35,832 nucleotides of DNA from Acidobacteriota bacterium (GTDB lineage: Bacteria; Acidobacteriota; Blastocatellia; UBA7656): positions 1 to 35,832 of the forward strand of contig JACQDB010000076.1 in NCBI GenBank assembly GCA_016201275.1. The letters are read 5' to 3'. The stretch's first letter is position 1; every line of letters starts with the position of its first letter. This document shows, piece by piece, positions 1 to 8,472 of the stretch. The notes below the pieces were generated by a model. The model was not told where the DNA came from. It searched no databases and saw nothing but the letters and a program-made list of their open reading frames with translations. Position numbers and translations under genes: made by a program.

Positions 1-162
1 CGCTTTGAGGTGCGGAGAGTCTATGCCTCTCCGCTAGGCTGGTGTTACTTTTTCGCGGCTCTGCCTTAGAAAAACTTGGCGGCAGAAGCCCAAGGGCGGC
101 GTAGCCGCGAGAGTGGGGAGCATAGCTTACGGAAAGGTACAGCCTGTCCGCACCTCAAAGCG
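1..162. repeat. Left-edge inverted-repeat element (partial or complete)
   Basis: Bases 1-16 (CGCTTTGAGGTGCGGA) are the exact reverse complement of bases 147-162, enclosing about 130 bp. Inside the left arm there is also a small hairpin at about 12-34 (GCGGAGAG pairing with CTCTCCGC). The shape is that of a small non-autonomous element with terminal inverted repeats, but the left end may lie outside the window, and no target duplication can be checked. No convincing protein is encoded here. Confidence 0.55.
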
Positions 163-412
163 GCACCGCCGCAAGCACGGGCTGAGTCGTTACAACTCGA
201 TGATTTTGCGCGACCTGTTGCCGATGAAAAAACCCTTTGATGGTCAACGGAAAAAATGCCTGCGGTATCCCAGGGAGTGTAGCCGTTCTCTGTCTGTTGC
301 CCATATATGGTATTCGGCTCAGGACTTTTCCGGCCATACGCACAGCGCCAAAAAAATCTTGTGAACGCAGCCGCGTGATCTTTTCCAGCTGGCGCGGCAG
401 TGCCGCCGCCCG
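163..412. other. Intergenic stretch without a supportable gene
   Basis: The short open frames here have no recognisable composition or start signals. The stretch holds one copy of a 48-bp dispersed repeat (274-321) and a GC-rich palindrome around 393-412 with core GGCAGTGCCGCC. A nearly identical palindrome recurs at about 17130-17147. Confidence 0.5.
274..321 (+). repeat. 48-bp dispersed repeat, copy 1
   Basis: Matches 17578-17625 at about 43 of 48 positions, beginning GGAGTGTAGCCG and ending TTCGGCTCA, with the shared internal string TGTTGCCCATATAT. Function unknown. The second copy directly abuts a TATAGCG-type element, so this may be the flank or internal part of a larger mobile repeat. 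Confidence 0.7.
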
Positions 413-733
413 TCAATTATTACCGCAGACTTGTTGCAGCGGGTCATAGTGATGCTGGAGATACCAGCGCCCGATGAATTTCAGCACGGCGGTGACGTGC
501 TTGCATTCATAATCGGGGTCGTCCTTGCCGCGATAGATAAAATCGGCGCAGGTGCAGACCAGGCGCTTGGTGTAGGGCGAGGCGTAGAGGATGTATAGCT
601 CGCGGCTCGACTGCGATTCAGCGATCCAGCCATAAGGTTCGGCCTCGGATACCTTCACGCGTTCGGCCTTGGCAGCGCGTTGTTCGGCAGGGGTAAAAAT
701 TTGTCTTTCGAGAACTGGTTTTTTAGAACGCAT
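413..733 (-). CDS. SWIM zinc-finger domain protein
   Basis: Small protein of 106 residues. It carries the SWIM signature CxC-xn-CxH as C60-T-C62 followed by C77-K-H79, with the usual following helix (TAVLKFIGRW). SWIM domains bind zinc and are found in proteins that act on DNA or partner proteins; many bacterial ones are small stand-alone proteins of unknown role. The first 30 residues are basic and probably disordered. The gene stands alone, reading leftwards, and its stop is followed by a GC-rich palindrome at 393-412 that could end transcription but lacks a T-run. Family membership is seen directly in the motif; the cellular job is not known. Confidence 0.8.
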   Translation of the reverse strand: MRSKKPVLERQIFTPAEQRAAKAERVKVSEAEPYGWIAESQSSRELYILYASPYTKRLVCTCADFIYRGKDDPDYECKHVTAVLKFIGRWYLQHHYDPLQQVCGNN

Positions 734-1055
734 ACAGATTCAACATTCATTTCAGAGGAAATTCATGAGGTGGGTTTGGCCTTGCGGCATTCGTAAGTTT
801 ACGATACCGCTTGACGCTGTACAAGGCTCACGAGCAAGGCTTCATTACGGCTTGAAAATCACCTCACTTGTGCATTGTTCCTGTGAATTGGGTCGGCGAT
901 AAAGAGTCTTCGGTAGGTTCAATTCAGGCGGCGGCTCGCGCCTTATTCCACTTGCTTTGCGCCGGACGATTTGATGAAATGAGTCCGCGAATCAACCTCG
1001 TTGCCGATTTCATAGGCGTTGATTCGCCTTTATTTCTAGGCAGGAGTAAGCGAAG
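734..1055. other. Intergenic region upstream of the TPR gene
   Basis: About 320 bp between the divergently transcribed SWIM and TPR genes. It should hold both promoters, but I see no box pair good enough to call and no repeat from the families found elsewhere. A purine-rich ribosome-binding stretch (AGGCAGGAG) lies shortly before the TPR start. Confidence 0.4.
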
Positions 1056-2078
1056 ATGGCTCACAAAAAGACCGGCACGCCGCGCAAGAAAGTCGTAGCA
1101 AAAAAACGTCACCCCAAACCCGCTCTACGCATGGAGCGCGAGGCACCATCACCATCGCCAATCCTTGATCGTCGGGCTGCCGAAAAATCGCTCTTCGACT
1201 TGGGCAAGCTGATGGATAAGCAAAACTTTACTTCCATTGAAGAGGTCAATGCCTTTCTGCAACAGTTCATGAATGTTAGCGACATCACCGTACCGTCGGA
1301 GGAATTGACGCCGGTTGAACAGGCGCAGGAGAAGATGTACGAGGCTTGGAACGCCAAGGGCCAGCGACGTGTGGCCTTGGCGCACGAGGCGCTGGAGATT
1401 TCTGCGGACTGCGCCGATGCCTATGTGTTGTTGGCCGAAGAGACGGCACGCACTCCCGCCGCCGCGCTGAAATTGTACGAGCAGGGAATGCAGGCCGGAG
1501 AGCGCGCTTTAGGCGAAGAGTTCTTGCATCAGAATGCCGGTCATTTCTGGGGCTTGATGGAGACGCGCCCCTATATGCGCGCGCGCGCCGGAGTAGCGGA
1601 ATGCCTGTTGGTGCTTGGCGAAGTCGAGTCGGCGATCCAGCATTATCAGGAAATGCTGCGCCTCAATCCGAGCGACAATCAAGGCCATCGCTATCGCCTG
1701 ACTCATCTCCTTTTGAAGGAAGGCCGCGACGAAGAGTTGGCGGCCTTGCTCAAGCAATACGATGATGAATGGACGGCGGAATGGCTGTACACGCGGGCGC
1801 TGGCGAGCTATCGCCAACAAGGAGCCGAACCGGAGGCCAGCCGCTGGTTGAAACAGGCATTCGAGGCGAATCGTTACGTCCCGGCATTGCTTTTAGGCTT
1901 TGAAAAGATGCCGCGTCGGCCACCCGATTACATCGGCGTGGGCGATAAAAATGAAGCGGTGCAGTACATCGCCTATCATCAAAAAGCCTGGATGGATACG
2001 CCGGGCGCGCTGCAATGGTTCGTCAGCGTCTTCAAAGAAGTTCTCATGGAATATGAGAAAAGCAATTCAGAGCCTTGA
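1056..2078 (+). CDS. ST7-like tetratricopeptide-repeat protein
   Basis: 340 residues. After a lysine-rich basic N-terminus (residues 1-30) and a linker, residues 90-330 form helical repeats resembling the bacterial relatives of the ST7 family. Recognisable blocks are SADCADAYVLLAEE, GHFWGLMETRPYMRAR and MLRLNPSDNQGHRYRL, which I recall as the conserved core of that family. TPR arrays are protein-binding scaffolds; no enzymatic residues are evident and there is no signal peptide, so it is probably cytoplasmic. The ATG at 1056 is preceded by an AGGCAGGAG-type ribosome-binding site and a plausible Met-Ala start. It is monocistronic, with a large repeat-rich gap downstream. The partner and process are unknown. 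Confidence 0.82.
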   Translation: MAHKKTGTPRKKVVAKKRHPKPALRMEREAPSPSPILDRRAAEKSLFDLGKLMDKQNFTSIEEVNAFLQQFMNVSDITVPSEELTPVEQAQEKMYEAWNAKGQRRVALAHEALEISADCADAYVLLAEETARTPAAALKLYEQGMQAGERALGEEFLHQNAGHFWGLMETRPYMRARAGVAECLLVLGEVESAIQHYQEMLRLNPSDNQGHRYRLTHLLLKEGRDEELAALLKQYDDEWTAEWLYTRALASYRQQGAEPEASRWLKQAFEANRYVPALLLGFEKMPRRPPDYIGVGDKNEAVQYIAYHQKAWMDTPGALQWFVSVFKEVLMEYEKSNSEP

Positions 2079-2092
2079 GCCATCAAGATACT

Positions 2093-2142
2093 CTTGCGTT
2101 GACAAGGCCAAGCCGCCGCTTGCGTTGACAAGGCCAAGCCGC
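2093..2142 (+). repeat. Two-copy 24-bp tandem repeat
   Basis: Two perfect 24-bp copies with period 26 bp, each containing TTGCGTTGACAAGGCCAAG, directly after the TPR gene stop. The 2-bp spacer is CG. It contains TTGACA-like boxes, but I see no matching -10 in either unit, so a promoter role is not supported. Confidence 0.85.
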
Positions 2143-2240
2143 TGTGGGCAGCGATTGGTTGTGCGCCGACTTGCGCCGCCGACTTCACCTCTTCCACCAT
2201 CAAAAGACCGCGCTACTTCTCCCCACTACGATTCGCCTCG

Positions 2241-2328
2241 GTATGGTGGGTGAAATCAAGCGCAACCTTGTACGGGCGACCATCGCAGGGTCGCCCGTAC
2301 AGGTTGTACTTTATTTAATCCACAATCC
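2241..2328 (-). repeat. CCACAATCC-ended palindromic element, shortened copy
   Basis: Related to the complete element at 17301-17410: it shares the hairpin TACGGGCGACC...GGTCGCCCGTACA and the right end TTATTTaATCCACAATCC. Compared with the other copy it lacks roughly 25 bp beside the hairpin, and its left end is degenerate. It abuts the next element (2330-2425) with 1 bp between them. Confidence 0.75.
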
Positions 2329-2329
2329 T

Positions 2330-2425
2330 TATAGCGGCTTGCAGATGTGTGCTATTTGTTGAGAGGCGGTCTGCGACCACCTCTCAACCAAGTGTCGTGG
2401 TCGCGGACAAATGAAATTTGCTATA
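2330..2425 (+). repeat. TATAGCG-type hairpin element (about 96 bp), copy a
   Basis: Begins TATAGCGGCTTGCAGA and ends AAATTTGCTATA, giving short terminal inverted repeats, with a strong central hairpin (TTGAGAGGCGGTC pairing with GACCACCTCTCAA). It is nearly identical to 17481-17576 and of the same length. It has no coding capacity and the structure of a miniature mobile element. Confidence 0.85.
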
Positions 2426-2643
2426 AAGACAGCCTGTTTAGCTTTGCCTGTAGAACTTTGAATCACTTTTCGGGCGAGACTGAAAACGGCTTCGCGCTTG
2501 AGCGCAGCCTTCCGTAAAGAGGCGCGGACGCGCCGCGCTCGCACCGCAGAAATTTTCGTCTTGCTTTCTCAGGGCTTCGCATTGCTGGTACAATTCCGCG
2601 TTTACAACGTCTCGGCTTTCATTAAGGATGTACGGTACAAGTC
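2426..2643. promoter_or_regulatory. Leader and possible promoter of the ferredoxin-YceH-SulP operon
   Basis: No gene seen. A TGG-TACAAT extended -10 motif at 2586-2594 lies about 50 bp before the ATG at 2644. No good -35 box sits at the usual spacing, so this would rely on the extended -10. This is inferred from motif matching only. Confidence 0.35.
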
Positions 2644-3654
2644 ATGGAAAACAGCGGCTCTCTGTTTGCAGCATTTTTAAATTCGCACGATGATGAAAAG
2701 TGGCAAGCGGTGATTGACACGCTCCTGCCGGTCATTCATGAAGTGGACCGACGCGCCACGCAAATCTGGTTGTCGTTTTATCCGCTGGCCTTGCTGCGCG
2801 CTCTGCAAGAGGCCGATGACGTACTGGCGTTAATCCAAAAACTGCGGCTCAAGGGCAGCTATCTGCTCGTCGAACAGATAGACGCTTCGCATCATTTTCT
2901 CTACGGGCATCGCTACTGGGCGGCGGTGAAAGAAGCCGTCACCGCTTTCGCGCTTTCGGCTGCCGCACCGAAAAGCCTTGAATTAGCAGCGCAAATTCAG
3001 GATGTCGCTGATGCTGTGGCAAAGAAAATTCAGGTAGATGCGACGCTCCTCACTGGCATCACCGCCGTTGCGTTTATGACCTTGCAACAAGTCGGCATCG
3101 AAGAATTTCAAGCCGCATCCGGCGAAATTCACATCAGCAAAAAAGTCGCCAGCAAAACGCCTGAGCAAGTCTTGCGCCAACGCGCCCACGACCCTGGGCA
3201 AGGCTTTTTCGGGTTTCTACACGCCAACTTGAAGCACTACAAAATCACCTTCAATGAAAATGTCGAGGACGCCTGTTTCCCCCTCATCTCGACGCAACAT
3301 CTGACCACGGGCGCGGCCACCGACAAACGCGACTATCACACGCAAGACCCGCGTTGCATTGTCGGCGAAGGGCCGATTCCGGTTGAGTGCCGCTCGGCGG
3401 CTTGCGGCACCTGCTGGGTAGGCATTCTCGGCGGCAATGCAAATGTCTCGCGTGTCGCGGACTTGGAATATCACCGCATCAAAGAGTTCGGCTACCTCGA
3501 TAGCGAAGAGCGCAAGCCCGTCATACGTCTTGCCTGCATGACGCAGGCCGAGGGGCCGGTCTCGATAGTCATTCCGCCGTGGAACGGGGTCTTCGGAAAA
3601 TACCTGCGCTTGCACAAAGAGCAGCAGGCGCGCAGCGCTTACGGCAAGGATTGA
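2644..3654 (+). CDS. 2Fe-2S ferredoxin-domain protein with an unassigned N-terminal half
   Basis: 336 residues. The C-terminal third is a plant-type [2Fe-2S] ferredoxin fold: C249-x4-C254-x2-C257 in the string CRSAACGTC, and a fourth cysteine C298 (RLACMTQ). The spacing of 40 residues before the last cysteine is longer than the roughly 29 typical of small ferredoxins. Residues 1-170 are soluble and mostly helical, and I do not recognise them. There is no signal peptide, so it is probably a cytoplasmic electron carrier or the electron-transfer subunit of an unidentified partner. The stop is followed after 14 bp by the YceH gene, and the SulP gene follows 12 bp after that, which suggests one transcript. 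The redox partner cannot be told from context. Confidence 0.82.
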   Translation: MENSGSLFAAFLNSHDDEKWQAVIDTLLPVIHEVDRRATQIWLSFYPLALLRALQEADDVLALIQKLRLKGSYLLVEQIDASHHFLYGHRYWAAVKEAVTAFALSAAAPKSLELAAQIQDVADAVAKKIQVDATLLTGITAVAFMTLQQVGIEEFQAASGEIHISKKVASKTPEQVLRQRAHDPGQGFFGFLHANLKHYKITFNENVEDACFPLISTQHLTTGAATDKRDYHTQDPRCIVGEGPIPVECRSAACGTCWVGILGGNANVSRVADLEYHRIKEFGYLDSEERKPVIRLACMTQAEGPVSIVIPPWNGVFGKYLRLHKEQQARSAYGKD

Positions 3655-3668
3655 AAGGACGAAGGGCG

Positions 3669-4331
3669 ATGAAATTTATTCTCAACGAAGTGGAAATTCG
3701 CGTGCTGGGCGCGATGATCGAAAAACAGATTACCCTGCCGGATTATTATCCGCTGTCGCTCAACGCCTTGAGCAATGCCTGCAATCAGAAGTCGAGCCGC
3801 AATCCGGTGGTTGCTTACGACGAGCAGACCGTGATGCGCGCCCTCGACAGTTTGCGCGATAAAGGGTTGGCGTGGGTCTTCAAAGGCGCGGACAGTCGCG
3901 TGTTGAAATATGGTCACGTCTTTGCCAAGTCTTATGAGTTGAATGAACTCGAAGTCGCCGTGATGTGCGTGTTGATGCTCAGAGGGGCACAGACGCCCGG
4001 CGAAATTCGTTCGCGCTGCAATCCACTATGGAATTTTGACAACCTCGAAGAAGTCGAAGCGACGATTCAAGGCTTGATGGAAAAAGACACCGGCGCATTG
4101 ATCGTCAAATTGCCGAAACAGGCAGGCACCAAAGAGTCGCGCTTTATGCACCTGCTCGGCGGCGATGTGCCGGTGGATTATCAAGAGGCCGCGCCCCGCG
4201 AAACGGCTACGCATAAGCCGCGAATCGAGGAAGAACGACTCGCCAAACTCGAAGACGAAGTGGCCGCGTTGCGTCACGCGCTCGCCCAATTGCAGGAGCA
4301 ATTTTCAGACTTCAAAAAACAGTTTGAGTAA
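3669..4331 (+). CDS. yceH: YceH/DUF480 family winged-helix protein
   Basis: 220 residues from the ATG at 3669, which follows a GAAAGGACGAAGGG purine-rich site; the upstream in-frame extension overlaps the ferredoxin gene and has no family similarity. The N-terminus (VEIRVLGAMIEKQITLPDYY) and the block QKSSRNPVV with TVMRALDSLRDKGL are the hallmark of DUF480, which forms two tandem winged helices. A coiled coil ends the protein (about residues 180-220, KLEDEVAALRHALAQLQEQF). Family members are widespread and conserved but their role is not established. A regulatory or DNA-binding role is inferred from fold only. It is the middle gene of the three-gene cluster. Confidence 0.92.
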   Translation: MKFILNEVEIRVLGAMIEKQITLPDYYPLSLNALSNACNQKSSRNPVVAYDEQTVMRALDSLRDKGLAWVFKGADSRVLKYGHVFAKSYELNELEVAVMCVLMLRGAQTPGEIRSRCNPLWNFDNLEEVEATIQGLMEKDTGALIVKLPKQAGTKESRFMHLLGGDVPVDYQEAAPRETATHKPRIEEERLAKLEDEVAALRHALAQLQEQFSDFKKQFE

Positions 4332-4343
4332 GAAGCGCACACC

Positions 4344-6050
4344 ATGCCACAACGACTGGAGCCTAAGCTGTTCACGATTCTGTGTGAAGGCTACACCCGC
4401 AAACAATTCTATGCCGATCTCGCCGCCGGTTTAACCGTCGGCATCGTCGCGCTGCCGCTGGCCATCGCCTTTGCCATCGCTTCGGGCGTCAAGCCTGAAC
4501 AAGGGTTGTACACCGCCATCATTGCCGGTTTCGTCATCGCCGTGTTGGGCGGCAGCCGCGCCCAAATCAGCGGCCCTACCGGCGCGTTCATCGTCATCAT
4601 CTACGGCATCGTGCAGCAATACGGCTACAGCGGTTTGGCTACGGCGACGCTGATTGCCGGGGTGTTGTTAATCCTGATGGGCGTTGCGCGCATGGGCGCG
4701 TTGTTGAAATTCATTCCCTATCCGGTCACCGTAGGCTTCACCGGCGGCATCGCCTTGATTATTTTTTCTTCGCAAATCCGCGATTTTTTTGGCCTGACGA
4801 TGGACTCCGTGCCGCCTGAATTTATCGGCAAATGGCTGGCCTACAGCAAACACTTGAATACCCTAAACCCGTATGCGTTGGGGGTCGGTGTAGCGTCCTT
4901 GCTGATCATTATGTGCTGGCCGCGCCTGACGCATCGCATACCTGGGCCGCTGGTCGCGATCTTAGTTTTAACCGCTGTGGTGAAAATTTTTCACCTGCCC
5001 GTCGAAACCATAGGCTCGCGTTTCGGCAGCGTGCCGAATCATTTTCCGATGCCGCAACTTCCTGCCATCAGTTGGCAACTGGCGCAGCAGATGTTTTCAC
5101 CGGCGGTGACCATTGCTCTACTTGCGGCGCTGGAATCTTTGCTGGCGGCAGTGGTTGCTGACGGTATGCTGGGTACGCGCCATCGCTCGAACATGGAATT
5201 GATCGCGCAAGGCTTCGGTAATATCGCCTCCACCATGTTCGGCGGCATTCCGGCAACCGGCGCGATTGCGCGCACCGCTACCAATATTAAAAGCGGCGGA
5301 CGCACGCCCATCGCAGCGATTATTCATGCGCTCACCTTGACCTTGATACTGGTCTTTTTCGGCCAGTGGGCGGCATTGATTCCGATGACGACGTTGGCGG
5401 CGATCCTGATGATAGTGGCTTATAACATGAGCGAGTGGCACGCCTTCGTGCGGTTGCTGCGCTCACCGAAAAGCGATGTAGCGGTGTTATTGACCACGTT
5501 TTTGTTGACCGTGGTGATTGATTTGACGGTGGCCATTCAAGTCGGCGTCATGCTTGGCGCGTTCCTGTTCATTCAGCGGATGTCGAATGAAACCCAGATC
5601 ACGCTGATTACCGAAAACTTAAAAGAGCGCGACGAAAGCGAAGCGCGCGACCTGTCAACCCTGGTGGTGCCGGACGAGGTGCAGGTTTTCGAAATTTACG
5701 GCTCGTTGTTTTTCGGCGCGATTGAGCGCTTCAAAGACGCCATGCAGCGCGTGGAAAAAACGCCGAAAGTTTTAATTCTGCGAATGCGAAACGTCGTGGC
5801 GATAGATGCGTCGGGGCTTCGGGTGATGGAAGAATTAGTGGAAAGCACACAGCGCAGAGGCATCGTGTTGTTGCTGTCGGCGGTCTCTTCGCAACCGCTT
5901 TCGGCGATGCAGCAATCCGGTCTTCTCAAAACTTTAGGCGAAGAGAATATCGCCAAAGATATTTATGCAGCGTTGGCGCGAGCGCAATTGCTCATCGAGA
6001 CCGCAACGGCTGAACGTCTAGACACGCCTGCAAAGATTCCGAATGCGTGA
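4344..6050 (+). CDS. SulP-family anion transporter with STAS domain
   Basis: 568 residues. Residues about 20-420 hold 10-14 hydrophobic segments with the SulP signature region near the start (DLAAGLTVGIVALPLAIAFA) and GGSRAQISGPTGAF. Residues about 440-555 form a STAS domain, with the conserved loop DASGLRV around D488 and S490, the position where a serine is present in anti-sigma-antagonist-like STAS domains. SulP proteins move sulfate, bicarbonate, chloride or dicarboxylates across the inner membrane, and substrate cannot be told from sequence by eye. It starts 12 bp after YceH and is probably cotranscribed. Length is normal for the family. Confidence 0.93.
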   Translation: MPQRLEPKLFTILCEGYTRKQFYADLAAGLTVGIVALPLAIAFAIASGVKPEQGLYTAIIAGFVIAVLGGSRAQISGPTGAFIVIIYGIVQQYGYSGLATATLIAGVLLILMGVARMGALLKFIPYPVTVGFTGGIALIIFSSQIRDFFGLTMDSVPPEFIGKWLAYSKHLNTLNPYALGVGVASLLIIMCWPRLTHRIPGPLVAILVLTAVVKIFHLPVETIGSRFGSVPNHFPMPQLPAISWQLAQQMFSPAVTIALLAALESLLAAVVADGMLGTRHRSNMELIAQGFGNIASTMFGGIPATGAIARTATNIKSGGRTPIAAIIHALTLTLILVFFGQWAALIPMTTLAAILMIVAYNMSEWHAFVRLLRSPKSDVAVLLTTFLLTVVIDLTVAIQVGVMLGAFLFIQRMSNETQITLITENLKERDESEARDLSTLVVPDEVQVFEIYGSLFFGAIERFKDAMQRVEKTPKVLILRMRNVVAIDASGLRVMEELVESTQRRGIVLLLSAVSSQPLSAMQQSGLLKTLGEENIAKDIYAALARAQLLIETATAERLDTPAKIPNA

Positions 6051-6091
6051 CCGACGAGGCTGACGTTTTGCTCGTTGCGTCACCGGGCTGA

Positions 6092-6943
6092 CTAAAATTT
6101 CAAACCCGCCCCGACGCGCACCATCGTCTGATTCGAGAAGTTCACATAGGGGTCATAGTAGGCTTTCCAAAACCATTTCGGCCTGTCGTAATAGACACCG
6201 ATGCCGACCGCGTGAATGCGTTTGCCATCATCGGTGTCGCCCGATTTATACAGGCCGTCGAAGGTGATGCCGTTCTTTTGATTCAAGCGATGACGCCATA
6301 AAATGTGCGTGTCTTGTTGGTGCGTGTGCAAGCGCACATCGAAAATCGTGTAGCCATAGAGGCGATCATAATGGTTGATTTTGCGGCCAAGGCCAAGCTG
6401 CACCGATTCGCTGGGGTCGAAAAAGAGATCGTTAAAAGGCTTCTGATTGGTTTGCGAATAACCGGCAATCGCGTAGTTTTGGTTGCCGATCTCAGCATAC
6501 AGCGAAGCGCCCAGCGCGCCGGTCGAACCGATTTGAATGGTCGGCACCAACAATAACCACTTGTGTTGAAAATCGTACTCCGCGCCGATGCGCGCCGAGC
6601 TATCGCCATGCGGGTCGTAGAAGCCGCCCACCCAAGCGACGAGGTGACCGAATTGATGGCGCAAATTAATGTCATAGTTTCTATCGTTGGAGGTGAGATA
6701 AGTGGCAACGGTGACTTTCGATTTCAAGTCATCGGCGCGTTCAACGGCGGCAGGCGGCGGCGGCGTTTGTTGATTGCTCTCCTGCGTTTGAGCAAGCGTT
6801 GCCATCGTCATCAAATTGGCGGCGGCAAGCAACAGAATCAAGCGCAAAGCGCCGGTGAAGGGAACCCGGAAACTGCGCGTGAGCGGCAACCCCCAAGCGC
6901 TGCGATTGGCGCGTGAACTTGGTATGGCGCGGTGTCGGTGCAT
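6092..6943 (-). CDS. Putative outer-membrane beta-barrel protein
   Basis: 283 residues with an N-terminal export signal (basic stretch, hydrophobic core about residues 28-48, likely cleavage after TLA before QTQ), a proline-rich linker, then alternating hydrophobic/polar strands rich in aromatic residues. The chain ends in phenylalanine (RVGAGLKF), as outer-membrane barrels often do. The start codon is 1 bp after the stop of the MgtC-like gene, and its ribosome-binding site (GAAGGAAA) lies inside the end of that gene, so the two are translationally coupled. The function is unknown; a channel or structural role is inferred from the fold-like composition. Confidence 0.68.
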   Translation of the reverse strand: MHRHRAIPSSRANRSAWGLPLTRSFRVPFTGALRLILLLAAANLMTMATLAQTQESNQQTPPPPAAVERADDLKSKVTVATYLTSNDRNYDINLRHQFGHLVAWVGGFYDPHGDSSARIGAEYDFQHKWLLLVPTIQIGSTGALGASLYAEIGNQNYAIAGYSQTNQKPFNDLFFDPSESVQLGLGRKINHYDRLYGYTIFDVRLHTHQQDTHILWRHRLNQKNGITFDGLYKSGDTDDGKRIHAVGIGVYYDRPKWFWKAYYDPYVNFSNQTMVRVGAGLKF

Positions 6944-6944
6944 A

Positions 6945-7643
6945 TCAATTTCCTTCTTTGGCGGTCTGTTGCGACCACTCGGTTTTGAGGACTCCCGCCA
7001 GGCGGGCGAATTGCTGGTGCAAGTCCATCATCTCTTGAGCGCGAAATTCGGCGAGACAAAAATCGGCTTCAATCAAAATCGTTGCTGACTCTTCTTGCAT
7101 CTCCTGATAGGTTTCGATGAGGATGCCTTTTCGTTCCGAAAAATGGCTCCAGACTTCGCGCACGGCAGCGGCGGCGCTGGGTTGAAACCGCACACCAATA
7201 TGATAGGTGATGAGCGACATCACCGCGCCGGAATGTTTATCCACAAAGTTGGAGATACTCTTGAGGACAAATTGAATCAAGAGAATCACCACAAACAGCA
7301 ACAGCGCCAGTTGATGATAACCTTGCCCTATGGCCAACCCCATGCTCGCTGTCGCCCACAAGGTGGCGGCGGAATTAATTCCCTGCACGCTTTTGCCTTG
7401 TCGCATAATGACGCCGCCGCCGATGAAGCCTATGCCGGTGACTACGCCAGCGGCTATTTGCGCCGGATTGCTGTTGACGCCGAAGCCGTGCGCCGAGATT
7501 AACGCGAAAGCCGCCGCCCCGACCGCCACCAGCGTGTTGGTTTTAATGCCCGCATTTTTGTGGTGCCATTGTCGTTCGATACCAACGATGATGCCGAAGG
7601 CAAGCGCCATAAAAAGTCGGCCAGCGATTTCTGCATAGGTCAT
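6945..7643 (-). CDS. MgtC/SapB family inner-membrane protein
   Basis: 232 residues. The N-terminal 140 residues contain four or five hydrophobic segments with the family blocks GIERQW (about 21-26), GVVTGIGFIGGGVI (about 67-80) and GINSAATLWATASMGLA. Residues about 150-232 form the soluble C-terminal domain of the family, which has an ACT-like fold. MgtC relatives are linked to survival in low magnesium, acid or intracellular settings and to control of ATP synthase or phosphate metabolism in pathogens; in soil bacteria the role is unclear. It is the first gene of a two-gene unit with the downstream barrel protein. A 31-bp palindrome (7863-7893) lies upstream. Confidence 0.92.
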   Translation of the reverse strand: MTYAEIAGRLFMALAFGIIVGIERQWHHKNAGIKTNTLVAVGAAAFALISAHGFGVNSNPAQIAAGVVTGIGFIGGGVIMRQGKSVQGINSAATLWATASMGLAIGQGYHQLALLLFVVILLIQFVLKSISNFVDKHSGAVMSLITYHIGVRFQPSAAAAVREVWSHFSERKGILIETYQEMQEESATILIEADFCLAEFRAQEMMDLHQQFARLAGVLKTEWSQQTAKEGN

Positions 7644-7935
7644 AGCTGTGCACCCAGGTGAATTTTTTTTGGCTGCGGCGCTTCGCTCTTCTGCGAAGAA
7701 GAGGAAGCCATCCGTTGAAGCGGCCAGGGGGAGTTTATCGCAGATGCAGGAGATACGAAATCAAAATTTTTATCGGCGCTGCAAAGAAATTTGTTCAGGC
7801 GCTTGACCAACGCGTCGCCGCAGCAGGGTTCTTCGGCAAAACGATATTTATCAACCAAGTGACACGAAACCGGCTACAGTAGCCGGTTTCGTGGCGCTGT
7901 GGTTTTCCCTGCGGAGAGTTTTCCGAGGGGGAAAA
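7644..7935. other. Intergenic stretch
   Basis: It holds the palindrome at 7863-7893 and a short open frame on the minus strand (7640-7858) without a ribosome-binding site or recognisable composition, which I do not call. The promoter of the MgtC-like gene should lie here, but no convincing boxes are visible. Confidence 0.4.
7863..7893. repeat. Post-gene palindrome P1 (CCGGCTAC-A-GTAGCCGG core)
   Basis: A perfect 15-bp stem with a one-base centre. It lies 42 bp after the stop of the DMT-like gene read from the minus strand. The same core recurs at 21817-21857, and a variant is at 8473-8507, each shortly after a stop codon. No T-run follows, so if it ends transcription it is not a classic intrinsic terminator. 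Confidence 0.75.
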
Positions 7936-8394
7936 TTAAGCGGGCTTGAAGTACAACGCCATTGCCGCGCCTGCACCGACCAGCAAGAAGCCGACATAGA
8001 GCAACGGATTCGGAGCTTTTTCAGGCGGATGCAGAAGCATCGAAAAGATGACGTTGACAACCGGCGCGCCGCCAAAAACCAGCGGCATCACATAGGTTGG
8101 CAGACCGCCGTTTTTGAAAGCCAGAATGATAAAGATCGCGCCTAGCGCGCCCAGCCCGCCGCCCACGGTTGCCCAGATTACGCCGTTCGTGGGGAAGCCT
8201 TTGAATTGTCCTTGCGACGCCAGCGTAATGACCGGATACAAAACGCCGATTAAAAAATAAGCTACGCCGACGCACAGGAGCGACTTCATAGGGCTGCCCA
8301 GAATCGTTTGGCCTTTATGTAACGACGGGCCATACAAGCCCCACGAAAGCGCCGCGCCGAGTGCGAATAATATCCAGATCATAGATTTTTTCAT
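7936..8394 (-). CDS. Half-size DMT/EamA-like membrane protein
   Basis: 152 residues from the ATG at 8394 (MKKSMIWILF); an upstream in-frame TTG and a downstream ATG at 8382 are alternative starts. Five hydrophobic segments can be seen: residues about 4-24, 40-62, 72-95, 100-125 and 130-150. Glycine/alanine-rich helices and the block PTYVMPLVFGGAPVVNVI resemble half of a drug/metabolite transporter (EamA) unit. Full family members have ten helices, so this would have to pair with itself or another half, as small multidrug-type proteins do. Substrate is unknown. It is flanked by palindromes on both sides (7863-7893 and 8473-8507), which suggests a monocistronic unit. Confidence 0.7.
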   Translation of the reverse strand: MKKSMIWILFALGAALSWGLYGPSLHKGQTILGSPMKSLLCVGVAYFLIGVLYPVITLASQGQFKGFPTNGVIWATVGGGLGALGAIFIILAFKNGGLPTYVMPLVFGGAPVVNVIFSMLLHPPEKAPNPLLYVGFLLVGAGAAMALYFKPA

Positions 8395-8472
8395 CTCCTG
8401 AGTTTTCCTCAACGGTGAACAAATTGATGCATAACAGAGGTTAGCTTTCAGTGGTCAGATACTCATGGCGAT

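Noticed and set aside
2093-2142. Tandem TTGACA boxes as a double promoter
   Set aside because: No -10 boxes at proper spacing; the repeat is just a perfect duplication.
7640-7858. 72-codon minus-strand frame between MgtC-like and DMT-like genes
   Set aside because: No ribosome-binding site, Ser/Pro-rich chance composition, and it overlaps the start region of the MgtC-like gene.
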